Shown: positions 53,474 through 61,822 of the stretch, piece by piece
Layout: every line of letters starts with the position of its first letter
Numbering within the stretch: position 1 is the first letter of the stretch
Source of the DNA: Ornithinibacter aureus
Lineage (GTDB): Bacteria; Actinomycetota; Actinomycetes; Actinomycetales; Dermatophilaceae
DNA: 64,000 nt
Assembly: GCF_009858245.1 (NCBI RefSeq)
Contig: NZ_VMSB01000001.1
Location: 3,477,623-3,541,622, forward strand
Direction: 5' to 3'
Position numbers and translations under genes: made by a program
The notes under the pieces: model-generated
What the model was told of the DNA's origin: nothing
Database searches by the model: none
The model's input: the letters and a program-made list of their open reading frames with translations, nothing else

Positions 53474-56400
53474 TCAGACGCGGCCGTCCGCCGCGAAGAC
53501 CTGAACCTCGGTCACGTCGCCGCGCGCCACCACGAGGGCCCGCCCCGGCAGCCGCGGCGGCACGTCGGTCAGCCGTGCGCCCAGCAGGTCACCGTCACCG
53601 CGTTCGGGGGTGAGCAGGATGCCGGTCCGGCGGCGGGCGAGGTCGACGTCGAGCCCGCGGAACCGCACGGCGAGCGAGGCGGTGTTGCTCGACGCCCCGA
53701 GCAGACCCCGGTCTCGGTCGACGAGCTCGGCGATCTCGGTCAACACGGGCAGCATGGCGCAGTCGTCACCGATCTGGTCCGCGTCGTCGACGAGGAGCAC
53801 GAGGTCGTGGTGGCGCTGGCGCAACGTGATCAACTGGTCGACGTCTCGTGTGGACAGCACCGCTGCGGAGCCGAACCCGGGCTGGGAGCGGTCGTCGTGC
53901 CCCATGCCTCGGATCACCGCGACCGGGAGGCCCGCCTCCTGCGCAGAGCGCGCGAGCGTTGCCAGGGTCGTGGTGCGGCCGGAGCCGGGTGGTCCTGCGA
54001 CGAGCAGGCGACGCCCGATGTCCACGGGATCCCATCGCCACACCTCGTGGCTGGGCGCGCGCAGGCCCAGGCTCAGGCCGAGGGGGGTCGCACCAGCGGT
54101 CGCGCCCTGGTGGTATCCCTCGGTGCAGTCGGTGCAGTCGGTGCAGTCGGTGCCGTCGGTGCCGCCGGGGTCGCTCGCTGCTCGATGAGCGATGGCGGGC
54201 AGGTCCCGCCACACCCACGGCTGGCGGACCTGGGTGTGGTGGCCGCGGCCGCCTCGGCTGGAGTGTGCGGCGACCTCGCAGGAGTCCTGTGCCGTCGAGG
54301 TGGCGATCTGCACCTCGCGGCGGTCTGCCAGCCGAACGGCCCTCCCCCGCGGTGGCTCGCGGGGGACGTCCGCGAGGCGCAAACCGGCCAGGGTGGCATC
54401 CAGGGGGTCGATCGTGCCGAGGAGCAGGGTGGTCGCTGCGATCGCCGACCATCGGGGCTGGAGCAGGCTGCGTCCGCCGGCGACCACGCCTACCACCCCG
54501 ACGGAGGCGCCATCGCGCAGGATCGCGAGCACGGCATCCACGACGCCCTCGAGGTCGAGGGCGCCCTGCGCCTCGGCGAACTGCTCCCAGCCGTCGATCA
54601 CCACGACGACCAGCGGTGCGTCCGGCGGATGGGCGGGGGTTGATCGCCGCGACTCCACCTCGCGGCTGAGGTGGGCGATCAGGGAGGCGAGACCGCGTCG
54701 ACGCGTCGGTGTGAGGCGTGTGCCCACGTGCGGGAGGGCTTCGAGGTCTGCGAGCGAGGCGCCCGGGTCGATGAGGTGGACGTGTAGGCGGTCCGACGTC
54801 AGACGCCGCGCGAGCGAGAGCACCATCGTGCGCAGCGCCGTGGTGCGACCGCTGCCGGGGCGGCCGGACAGCAGCCACGAGCCGTCGCCGGGAGTCCACA
54901 CGAGCGGTGAGACCTGTTGGTGCTCGGGTTCGTCGACTATCCCGATGCCGGCCCCCGGGGCGGGGTCGTGAGCGGGGATCGGCGGTTCGATGACCGGCTG
55001 CACGACGTCGGGCAGGGGCGGGAGCCACGGCGTGCGGGGCGTGGCACCCCCGCGCAGGACGTGCGCCTGCCGAGCCGCATCGACCAGGGGCGTGACCGCG
55101 TGCACCGAGGGAGCCGACACCTTGGGTTCTTCCGGCGCGCCGAGCGCGCTCACCGTGAGGAACGGCTCGGCATCGCTCTCTGCGCCGCTGACGGTCGCGG
55201 CCTGGAACGTGACCAGGATGCCGTCGCCGCCGCGGCTGAGGGCGCGTCCGGGAGTGCTCGAGCGGATGCCGGCCGCGGCCGGGTCCTCGAGGATGTCGAC
55301 GGAGTCGGCGCGGTCGCGGACCCTGAAGGCGATGCGGAGGTTGACGTTGGCCTGGATCTCGGCGGTGACCGCACCTGACGGGCGCTGCGTGGCGAGCACG
55401 AGGTGGACGCCCAGCGAGCGCCCGAGGGCGGCCAGGCGCACCAGTCCGCTGATGAAGTCGGGCACCTCGTCGACCAGGGCCTTGAGTTCGTCGATGACGA
55501 TGACGAGGCGGGGCACGCTCTCCGTTCCGGGGCCGTGGGCGCGGTGGTACCCCTCGAGGTCACTCGCCCCCACCGTCGCGAAGATCCGTTCCCGCCGCCG
55601 CAGCTCGGCGCCGAGGGAGCGAAGGGCCCGGGACACGAGGTGCTCGTCGAGGTCGGTGACCAGCCCGACGACGTGCGGCAGTGAGGCGCACGGTCCGAAG
55701 GCGGCGCCCCCCTTGAAGTCGACGAGCACGAACGTCAGGTCCTCGGGCGGGCAGGCCAGGGCGAGCGAGGTGACCAGGGTGCGCAGGAACTCGGACTTGC
55801 CCGATCCGGTCGTGCCGCCGATCAGCACGTGCGGGCCGTCGCGCACCAGGTCGATCGAGAACGGCCCGTCAGCCGTGACGCCGACCACGGCCGACGGTGT
55901 CCTGGATCGTGCGGGTGCCCGCCACCGGGCGGCGACTGCGGCCGGGCTGAGGTCGGCGGCGACCGCCTGCGACAGCGAGATCGACCGGGGGAGGGGGACG
56001 GCCTCGCCCTCGGCTGATCGCAGCGGTGCCAGCGCCCGAGCGACCCGATCGGCCCACCAGGGGCCCACCACGTCGATCGCGACCTCCTCACCCTCCTGCC
56101 CTCCGCCGTGGCGGAGCACGTGGCGCCCGTCGGTACCCGGCTCCACCACCGTGCTCACCCCCTCGGGCACGTGGGCGCGGTCGGTGCACGCGAGCACCAC
56201 ATGAACGCCGGCATCCAGGGCGCGGGTGATGAGGGCCTGCACCCCACCGACGACACCCGTCGGCTCGGGGAGGACGAGCACTCGGTGGCACCATGGCGCC
56301 GACGCCGGACCCGGGGCAGCGACGAGGTCCGCCACGTCGTGCGCGTGGGGGAGCAGGCCGGCCCAGCCCCAGGAGGTGTCCGGCGCCACCACGGCGACGG

Positions 56401-57745
56401 TCAGCCGCTGCGGAGGGTAGGTCGTGCACAGCTGTCCGATGAGCATCCGAAGGTGACCGTCGGTCACCGACCGGGGGCCCACGACCGCCACGGCGCGGCA
56501 GGCAGCGAGATCGAGCACGACCGGAGCGTTGTCGGCGGCAGGGGTGACCCGGTCCGGGCCGTCGACCCAGACCACTCGGGTGGCGACCGATCCGGTGCCG
56601 AGGCGAAGGGGGAGCGCGCCGTCTGAAGCACCGGCCGACCAGAGCCCCGGGAGTGCTCCCTCCGCGACCCTGAGCACCTGATGGGGGTCGGCATGGCTCT
56701 GGTTGAGCCGTACCGTCTCGTCGACCAACGCCGCCCGAAGTCGACCTCGCGCCGCGTCGACGGCCACGGCATGCGCGGCAACGGCCGCTCGATGGGACCG
56801 GCCAGAGCCCCACCGGTCCCCGAGCGCGCTCGTCAGCAGGACGAGTGGACCCATCAGGGCAAAGATCAGCAGGTAGGGGCCGAGGAAGAACGCCAGCCCC
56901 ACCCCGATCGGGACGGGGACCAGGGCTGCGACCCAGGGGATGCGGACGCGGTGTCTCTCACCGGGAGCCGGCGGGCAGACGATCTCGACAGGCCCCGGAT
57001 CGGGGGTCGGCCACGTCGAGGGTTGCACGATCAGGGTGCCGTCACCTGCTGACCGGGTGGGCAGGCCACGCCCTGCTGCCCGGCGCAACCGCAACGTCGA
57101 GGACCCGACGACGATCGTCGACGCGGCATCCACCGGGGTGGTCTCGGTGACACGTGCGCCGTCGACGAACACCCCGTTGGTCGACCCGGCATCGCGCACG
57201 CTGACGCCCGACGCGCCGACCTCGAGCACCGCGTGGGTTCGACTCAGCGCCTGGTCGGCCAGGGCCAGCCCGGCGGCGGGTGCGCGGCCGACGCTCACGC
57301 CGGGCGGCACCAGGGGGTGGGCCCGACCGGCATCCGGCCCGCCCGTGACGACGAGGTCGAGCAGGCCGTGAGGCGTCACGCCCCGAGGTGCCACGCCACC
57401 GACGCCGACGCCGACGCCGACGCCGTGGGCGGTGCCGGCGACGTGGGTGCTGCCGGCATGACCGGGCTCAGCACGTGGTGGTGGGGCCCCGACCACCACC
57501 ACCGACGCTCCGTGGACCAAAGGCGGCAACCCCACGATGGCGCTGGCGCCGAGGACCTGCCCTCGGCTGGACAGCGCGTCGACCGACTCGCCGAGGTGCT
57601 CCGCCAGTGCCCGGCAGAGGTCGCCCACGGTGTGCTCGCCCACCCACTCCACGCAGACGTCGACGGGCAGCGGCCTGCGCCGCGGCACGTGCACGGTGAG
57701 CGTCAGGCGCACGTCGTCATCCCCATGACTGCATACCCATGTCAT
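53474..57745 (-). CDS. FHA-domain FtsK/SpoIIIE ATPase (EssC/EccC-like, type VII secretion type)
   Basis: This is a 1423-residue membrane ATPase. The N-terminus has a ubiquitin-like region (1-85) and one FHA domain (about 130-200: VSVGRAPAAG, LSRTHAVLEV, GSTNGVFVDG). Two membrane helices follow at about 268-310. Three FtsK-type ATPase modules come next. Only module 1 is canonical (Walker A GGTTGSGKS near 643, Walker B VIVIDELKAL near 750). Modules 2 and 3 have GRPGSGRT near 962 and GPPGSGRT near 1253, with weak Walker B segments. This is the plan of T7SS motor ATPases, with EssC-type FHA. No EccB, EccD, MycP or adjacent WXG100 gene is present. A 9-bp minisatellite codes a DCT repeat near residue 1200. 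Confidence 0.85.
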   Translation of the reverse strand: MTWVCSHGDDDVRLTLTVHVPRRRPLPVDVCVEWVGEHTVGDLCRALAEHLGESVDALSSRGQVLGASAIVGLPPLVHGASVVVVGAPPPRAEPGHAGSTHVAGTAHGVGVGVGVGGVAPRGVTPHGLLDLVVTGGPDAGRAHPLVPPGVSVGRAPAAGLALADQALSRTHAVLEVGASGVSVRDAGSTNGVFVDGARVTETTPVDAASTIVVGSSTLRLRRAAGRGLPTRSAGDGTLIVQPSTWPTPDPGPVEIVCPPAPGERHRVRIPWVAALVPVPIGVGLAFFLGPYLLIFALMGPLVLLTSALGDRWGSGRSHRAAVAAHAVAVDAARGRLRAALVDETVRLNQSHADPHQVLRVAEGALPGLWSAGASDGALPLRLGTGSVATRVVWVDGPDRVTPAADNAPVVLDLAACRAVAVVGPRSVTDGHLRMLIGQLCTTYPPQRLTVAVVAPDTSWGWAGLLPHAHDVADLVAAPGPASAPWCHRVLVLPEPTGVVGGVQALITRALDAGVHVVLACTDRAHVPEGVSTVVEPGTDGRHVLRHGGGQEGEEVAIDVVGPWWADRVARALAPLRSAEGEAVPLPRSISLSQAVAADLSPAAVAARWRAPARSRTPSAVVGVTADGPFSIDLVRDGPHVLIGGTTGSGKSEFLRTLVTSLALACPPEDLTFVLVDFKGGAAFGPCASLPHVVGLVTDLDEHLVSRALRSLGAELRRRERIFATVGASDLEGYHRAHGPGTESVPRLVIVIDELKALVDEVPDFISGLVRLAALGRSLGVHLVLATQRPSGAVTAEIQANVNLRIAFRVRDRADSVDILEDPAAAGIRSSTPGRALSRGGDGILVTFQAATVSGAESDAEPFLTVSALGAPEEPKVSAPSVHAVTPLVDAARQAHVLRGGATPRTPWLPPLPDVVQPVIEPPIPAHDPAPGAGIGIVDEPEHQQVSPLVWTPGDGSWLLSGRPGSGRTTALRTMVLSLARRLTSDRLHVHLIDPGASLADLEALPHVGTRLTPTRRRGLASLIAHLSREVESRRSTPAHPPDAPLVVVVIDGWEQFAEAQGALDLEGVVDAVLAILRDGASVGVVGVVAGGRSLLQPRWSAIAATTLLLGTIDPLDATLAGLRLADVPREPPRGRAVRLADRREVQIATSTAQDSCEVAAHSSRGGRGHHTQVRQPWVWRDLPAIAHRAASDPGGTDGTDCTDCTDCTEGYHQGATAGATPLGLSLGLRAPSHEVWRWDPVDIGRRLLVAGPPGSGRTTTLATLARSAQEAGLPVAVIRGMGHDDRSQPGFGSAAVLSTRDVDQLITLRQRHHDLVLLVDDADQIGDDCAMLPVLTEIAELVDRDRGLLGASSNTASLAVRFRGLDVDLARRRTGILLTPERGDGDLLGARLTDVPPRLPGRALVVARGDVTEVQVFAADGRV
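54122..54166. repeat. 9-bp minisatellite inside the EssC-like gene
   Basis: Five 9-base units in a row: GGTGCAGTC three times, then GGTGCCGTC and GGTGCCGCC. On the coding strand they give Gly-Gly-Thr-Asp-Gly-Thr then Asp-Cys-Thr repeats, between ATPase modules 2 and 3. Confidence 0.85.
57401..57424. repeat. 6-bp microsatellite inside the EssC-like gene
   Basis: GACGCC occurs four times in tandem and encodes a Gly-Val run in the linker between the N-terminal and FHA domains. Confidence 0.8.
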
Positions 57746-57825
57746 CCCCTCAGATGGTCCCCGGTGACGGGCCCCAACTCATCCGTCCACGCCCACGGTA
57801 GGGCCCCTGAAGACCGTTCCTGAGG

Positions 57826-57836
57826 TTTTCCACAGG
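57826..57836. promoter_or_regulatory. DnaA-box-like word upstream of the EssC-like gene
   Basis: TTTTCCACAGG lies 81 bases upstream of the EssC-like start; its core resembles TTNTCCACA. Confidence 0.35.
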
Positions 57837-57880
57837 TTCGCTGGAGTCGTCGTTGCCAACACCTCGACAGCCTCCCAACA

Positions 57881-58740
57881 TTGAAAAGACTTCAGCTATC
57901 GGCGTCGAGGAAGGGTTGGAAGGTCGTCGTGACGATGGTGCTCGTGATCCCCCCGCACGCCCCCGATGGTTCCCTCGACCCGATCGTGGTGCGCGCCGCG
58001 GAGGAGTACTGCCGCGAGCGGCACGCGGTGTCGTTGCTCGACAGCCCGCCCACGTGGACCAGTGCGCAGGACGTCCTCGCCGCCCACGAGGCCGGTCTGG
58101 ATGCCGTCGTCGGCGCGTCGCGCGCCAACGTCGCCCTGATCTTCCCGCGCCTGGGCGACCGGCTCTCGGCCACCGGCGCCGTCGCCGGGGTCATCGCCCG
58201 CACCGATGCCCGAACCGGCGGGGTGGGGCTCCCCGGCCGGGGCCCTGCTGAACCGCGTGCCGCACCTCGACGTCGACCTGACGGCGCGCGAGGTCAGCGC
58301 CCTCACGGCCGCGGGGATCAGCTGCCGGCGGTCACTGCCCGGCGGTGGCCGCGTGGTGTGGAGCGCCCGCACGATGGACGGGGCTGACGCAGCCGGGTCG
58401 CCGTGGAAGTACCTGTCGGTTCGGCGCACCGCACTGTTCATCGAGGAGAGCGTGCAGCGCGGCACGACTTGGGTTGGGGCAGAGGCGAACACGGAGCAGA
58501 CGTGGGCGCAGGTGCGCTCCGCGGTGACCGCGTTCATGCATTCGAGGTTCGAGGCCGGGGCGTTTCCTGCGACGAGCATCGAGCGTGACGCGTACACGGT
58601 GGCCTGCGGCCCGGACACGATGACCCCGGACGAGATCGCCGCCGGGGTGCACCATGACCGTCGGGTTCGCGCCGATCCGGGCGGGGGAATTCGTCACCCT
58701 TCAGGTCCGACAGGCGACGCCGCTGGGCGGCCGCGCGTAG
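57881..58740 (+). pseudogene. Phage/contractile tail sheath protein, C-terminal part, two frameshifts
   Basis: Three consecutive frames join into the C-terminal 280 or so residues of a tail sheath protein. Frame 1 gives LVIPPHAPDGSLDPIVV, ALIFPRLGDRL and GAVAGVIARTDAR. Frame 2 (after a shift at about 58215-58232) gives WSARTMDGAD, WKYLSVRRTALFIEESV, RGTTWVGAEANTEQTWAQVR and FMHSRFEAGAF. Frame 3 (after a shift at about 58645-58654) gives TVGFAPIRAGEFVTLQVRQ and a stop at 58738. These are the signature blocks of sheath proteins of myophages, tailocins and extracellular contractile systems. The N-terminal half is absent. It is a relic; no other tail gene is visible. Confidence 0.85.
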
Positions 58741-58741
58741 C

Positions 58742-59587
58742 GTGTCCCTCGTGCCCGACCCGCTGCTCATTGCGCGCAACCCGGACCCGGCATCCAGCCT
58801 GCCGTTCCTCGTCCGCATCCCTCTCGGTGAGGGCATCGTGCTGCGGACGAAGGAGACGTGGCCGCGCACGTCGAAGGTGTACTGCTATCGCCACGACGAG
58901 CCGTGGAGCGATGACGCCGAGATCGTCGACGAGGTGCCGCTGCGCTCGGTGACCCGGCGGGGGGCGGCCATCGAGATCGTCGCCGACCGCACCCGCGAGT
59001 CGCGCAGCCAGTTCGTGCTCACCCGGGCGCGGGGGCGGGAGATGATCTTCTGGCAGAGCCCGCGTGTTGCCAAGGCGGCCCGGCCCAACGTCGCCCTCCC
59101 CACGGCCCGGGCTGCCGGCGTGGCCGACCTCGAGATCGTCGTCGACACCCGCGAGCGCTATGCGTGGAAGTTCACCCACCAGCAGGCGACGACCCGCAAG
59201 CATGCCCTGCCGGTCGGGGACTACGGCGCGTTCGTCGATGACGCGCTCGTGGCGGTGGTCGAGCGCAAGTCGCTGGCTGACCTCGCCGGGGCGTTGACGT
59301 CGGGGCGTCTGGCGTACCGGCTGTCGGCGCTTGCGGAGACACCGCGCGCGGCGCTCGTGGTGGAGGACCGGTACTCGTCCGTGTTCAAGCTCGAGCACGT
59401 GCGTCACTCGCTCGTCGCCGACCAGTTGGGCGAGTGCCAGGTGCGCTGGCCGAGCGTGCCGATCATCTTCGCCGAGACCCGCGCACTTGCCGAGGAGTGG
59501 ACGTTCCGCTTCCTCGGGGCCGCCGTTGCCGAGCACACGATGGGGGAGCAGGCACGGCGGGTGTTGCCCGACGGAAGCGACGGGTGA
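58742..59587 (+). CDS. ERCC4-domain nuclease
   Basis: This 281-residue protein has an unassigned N-terminal domain (about 1-125). A C-terminal XPF/ERCC4 nuclease domain follows, starting VVDTRERYAWKF near residue 133, with the catalytic GD-N-ERK-D pattern: GDYGAFVDD then VVERKSLADL near residues 160-180. ERCC4 nucleases cut branched or damaged DNA; this stand-alone actinobacterial form is little studied. The GTG is 1 base after the sheath relic's stop, so an alternative GTG at 58751 is possible. No HhH DNA-binding tail is present. Its place beside the sheath relic may be chance. Confidence 0.85.
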   Translation: MSLVPDPLLIARNPDPASSLPFLVRIPLGEGIVLRTKETWPRTSKVYCYRHDEPWSDDAEIVDEVPLRSVTRRGAAIEIVADRTRESRSQFVLTRARGREMIFWQSPRVAKAARPNVALPTARAAGVADLEIVVDTRERYAWKFTHQQATTRKHALPVGDYGAFVDDALVAVVERKSLADLAGALTSGRLAYRLSALAETPRAALVVEDRYSSVFKLEHVRHSLVADQLGECQVRWPSVPIIFAETRALAEEWTFRFLGAAVAEHTMGEQARRVLPDGSDG

Positions 59588-59620
59588 CGCTGGCTGGGTG
59601 GTGAGGTCCGGCATCCGGGG

Positions 59621-59631
59621 TTATCCACAGG
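59621..59631. promoter_or_regulatory. Perfect DnaA box upstream of tadA
   Basis: TTATCCACA (59621-59629) followed by GG lies 98 bases before tadA. It is the best single DnaA-box match in the window. No cluster of boxes is present, so this is not an origin. Confidence 0.5.
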
Positions 59632-59726
59632 TTGGTGTTCTCGGGGTGCGGGTCGGGGCCCGGTGCGGTTCGATGTGACTCTGCGGGTCGTCGAAGGGGC
59701 GGTCGTGGGGGAGGGAGGGGCTTGTC

Positions 59727-60956
59727 ATGGATGCCGTCCGCACACTCGAGACCGAGGTGCGTGAGCTCATCCGTCGCTCGGGGTTGGATCCCTCGCGCGA
59801 CGAGGTGGCTGTGCGCCGCCTCGTCGGCGAGGCGGTGTCGGACTATGACGAGCGTTCGCTCTCCGGTGGGATGCCGGTGCTCGCCGATCTGGAGGCGGCC
59901 TCGCGCTCGGTGTGGGACAGCGTTGCCGGCTACGGCCCGCTCCAGCAGTACTTCGACGACCCGAGCGTGGAGGAGATCTGGGTCAACGAGCCCTCCAAGG
60001 TGTTCGTGGCCCGCAACGGTGTTGCCGAGCTGACGACGACCCTGCTGACGAAGGACCAGGTTCGAGACCTGGTCGAACGCATGCTCAAGTCATCGGGTCG
60101 GCGAGTCGACCTCTCGACGCCTTTCGTGGATGCCGTGCTCCCGGACGGCAGTCGCCTTCACGTCGTCATCCCCGACATCACCCGTGACCACTGGTTCGTC
60201 AACGTCCGCAAGTTCGTGGTCAAGGCCGATTCGATGGACGACCTCGTGCGGCTCGGCACCCTGACACGGCAGGCCGCGCACTTCCTCGAGGCGGCCGTCG
60301 TCGCCGGCCTCAACATCCTCGTCGCCGGTGGGACTCAGGCCGGCAAGACCACCTTCCTCAATTGTCTCGGTGCCGCGGTGCCACCCCGTGAGCGGATCGT
60401 CACCTGTGAAGAGGTCTTCGAGCTGCGGATCCCGCATAGGGACGTCGCCGCGATGCAGTGTCGCCAGCCCTCCCTCGAGGGCACCGGTGAGATCCCGCTG
60501 CGCCGACTGGTCAAGGAGGCGCTGCGCATGCGGCCCTCGCGGATCGTCGTCGGAGAGGTGCGCCAGGCCGAGAGCCTGGACCTGCTCATCGCGTTGAACT
60601 CGGGGCTTCCCGGCATGGCGACCGTGCACGCCAACAGTGCCCGTGAGGCCGTCACCAAGATGTGCACCCTGCCACTGCTCGCGGGCGAGAACGTCTCGGC
60701 CAGGTTCGTCGTGCCGACGGTCGCCTCGTCGATCGACATCGTCGTGCATGCCGCCCTCGAGCGCGATGGTCGACGTGTCGTGCGCGAGATCGCCGCTGTT
60801 CCCGGCCGCGTCGAGGGCGATGTCGTGGAGATCGCCGACCTCTTCGTCAGGCGCCGCGGCGAGCTCCAGCGGGCCGAGGGCTTCCCACCCCACGAGGAGC
60901 GGTTCGAGCGCGCCGGCTACGACCTCTCCGCGCTGCTGGCACCGGGTGCGCCATGA
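59727..60956 (+). CDS. tadA: TadA/CpaF pilus assembly ATPase
   Basis: This 409-residue secretion ATPase powers Flp/Tad pilus assembly on the inner face of the membrane. Walker A is GGTQAGKTT near residue 205. The Asp box (IVTCEEVFELRIPH), Walker B region (RPSRIVVGEVRQAESLDLL) and His box (GLPGMATVHANSA) are all present. An N-terminal domain of about 100 residues precedes the core, as usual. It starts the operon tadA-tadB-tadC-pilin-like-tadE-like-tadE/G-like. The stop overlaps the tadB start (ATGA). A perfect DnaA box lies 98 bases upstream. Confidence 0.94.
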   Translation: MDAVRTLETEVRELIRRSGLDPSRDEVAVRRLVGEAVSDYDERSLSGGMPVLADLEAASRSVWDSVAGYGPLQQYFDDPSVEEIWVNEPSKVFVARNGVAELTTTLLTKDQVRDLVERMLKSSGRRVDLSTPFVDAVLPDGSRLHVVIPDITRDHWFVNVRKFVVKADSMDDLVRLGTLTRQAAHFLEAAVVAGLNILVAGGTQAGKTTFLNCLGAAVPPRERIVTCEEVFELRIPHRDVAAMQCRQPSLEGTGEIPLRRLVKEALRMRPSRIVVGEVRQAESLDLLIALNSGLPGMATVHANSAREAVTKMCTLPLLAGENVSARFVVPTVASSIDIVVHAALERDGRRVVREIAAVPGRVEGDVVEIADLFVRRRGELQRAEGFPPHEERFERAGYDLSALLAPGAP

Positions 60957-61822
60957 CCGGGTTGCTGCTCGGCCTGACCTTCGGAGTGGGGACCTTCCTC
61001 ATCTGGTGGAGCTTCTGGGTGCCGACCCCGCGCGAGGCCAGCTCGGTCACCCGCGTCGGTCCCCTCGAGCGGCTCTCCGACGAGATCGTCCAAGCCGGGT
61101 TCACCGGGCTCTCCGTTCGCACGCTGATCGCCGCGTGCATCATCGCGTTCGTCCTCGTGCTGGCCTTCGTGCAGGCGGCGGTCGGAGTCCTGCCGATCGC
61201 CGGCTGCTTCGCCCTCATGACGTCGTTCGCCCCCATTGCCCTGGTGCGTCGGCGGGCCCGGATGCGGCGGGCTCGCCTTCGCGACCTGTGGCCGGATGCC
61301 GTCGACAACATCACCTCGGGGGTCCGGGCCGGGATGGCCCTGCCGGAGGCGCTGTCCCAGCTCGGCACGCGAGGCCCGGACGAGTTGCGCGAGCCCTTCC
61401 TCGCCTTCGCCGACGACTACCGCCTGAGCGGGCGGTTCCACGACTGTCTGGACCGCCTCAAGGAGCGACTCAGCGACCCGGTCGGTGACCGCCTGGTCGA
61501 GAGCCTGCGCATTGCTCGTGAGGTGGGCGGCACTGACCTCGGGCACCTGCTGCGTACCCTGTCGGGCTTCCTACGTGAAGACGCGCGCACCCGGGCCGAG
61601 CTCGAGACGCGGCAGTCGTGGACCGTCAACGCCGCGCGCCTGGCTGTGGCCGCCCCGTGGCTCGTGCTCGCCATGCTGTCCACGAACCCGCAGTCGGTGC
61701 GTGCCTACGCCAGCGGGTTGGGGTTCGTCGTGCTGGCCGTCGGCGGCGCGCTCACGGCCCTTGCGTACTGGTCGATGTTGCGCATCGGCCGACTGCCCGA
61801 GGACGAGCGGGTGCTGCGGTGA
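60953..61822 (+). CDS. tadB: TadB, integral membrane pilus assembly protein
   Basis: This 289-residue membrane protein is of the GspF/TadB type. Helices lie near residues 3-20, 60-100 and the C-terminus, and the cytoplasmic T2SSF core contains ALPEALSQLGTRGPDELREP near residue 125 and AREVGGTDLGHLLRTLSGFL near 190. It forms the membrane platform with TadC. The ATG overlaps the tadA stop and its stop overlaps tadC as GTGA, so translation of the three is chained. Orientation and pairing fit the canonical Tad operon; a longer upstream reading is a shadow of tadA. Confidence 0.9.
   Translation: MTGLLLGLTFGVGTFLIWWSFWVPTPREASSVTRVGPLERLSDEIVQAGFTGLSVRTLIAACIIAFVLVLAFVQAAVGVLPIAGCFALMTSFAPIALVRRRARMRRARLRDLWPDAVDNITSGVRAGMALPEALSQLGTRGPDELREPFLAFADDYRLSGRFHDCLDRLKERLSDPVGDRLVESLRIAREVGGTDLGHLLRTLSGFLREDARTRAELETRQSWTVNAARLAVAAPWLVLAMLSTNPQSVRAYASGLGFVVLAVGGALTALAYWSMLRIGRLPEDERVLR

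Noticed and set aside
53474-59587. A complete type VII secretion or contractile injection locus
   Set aside because: Only the motor-like ATPase and a dead sheath fragment are present; all other parts are missing from the window.
59600-59640. A replication origin at the perfect DnaA box
   Set aside because: A single box with no AT-rich stretch, no box cluster and no dnaA or dnaN gene nearby.
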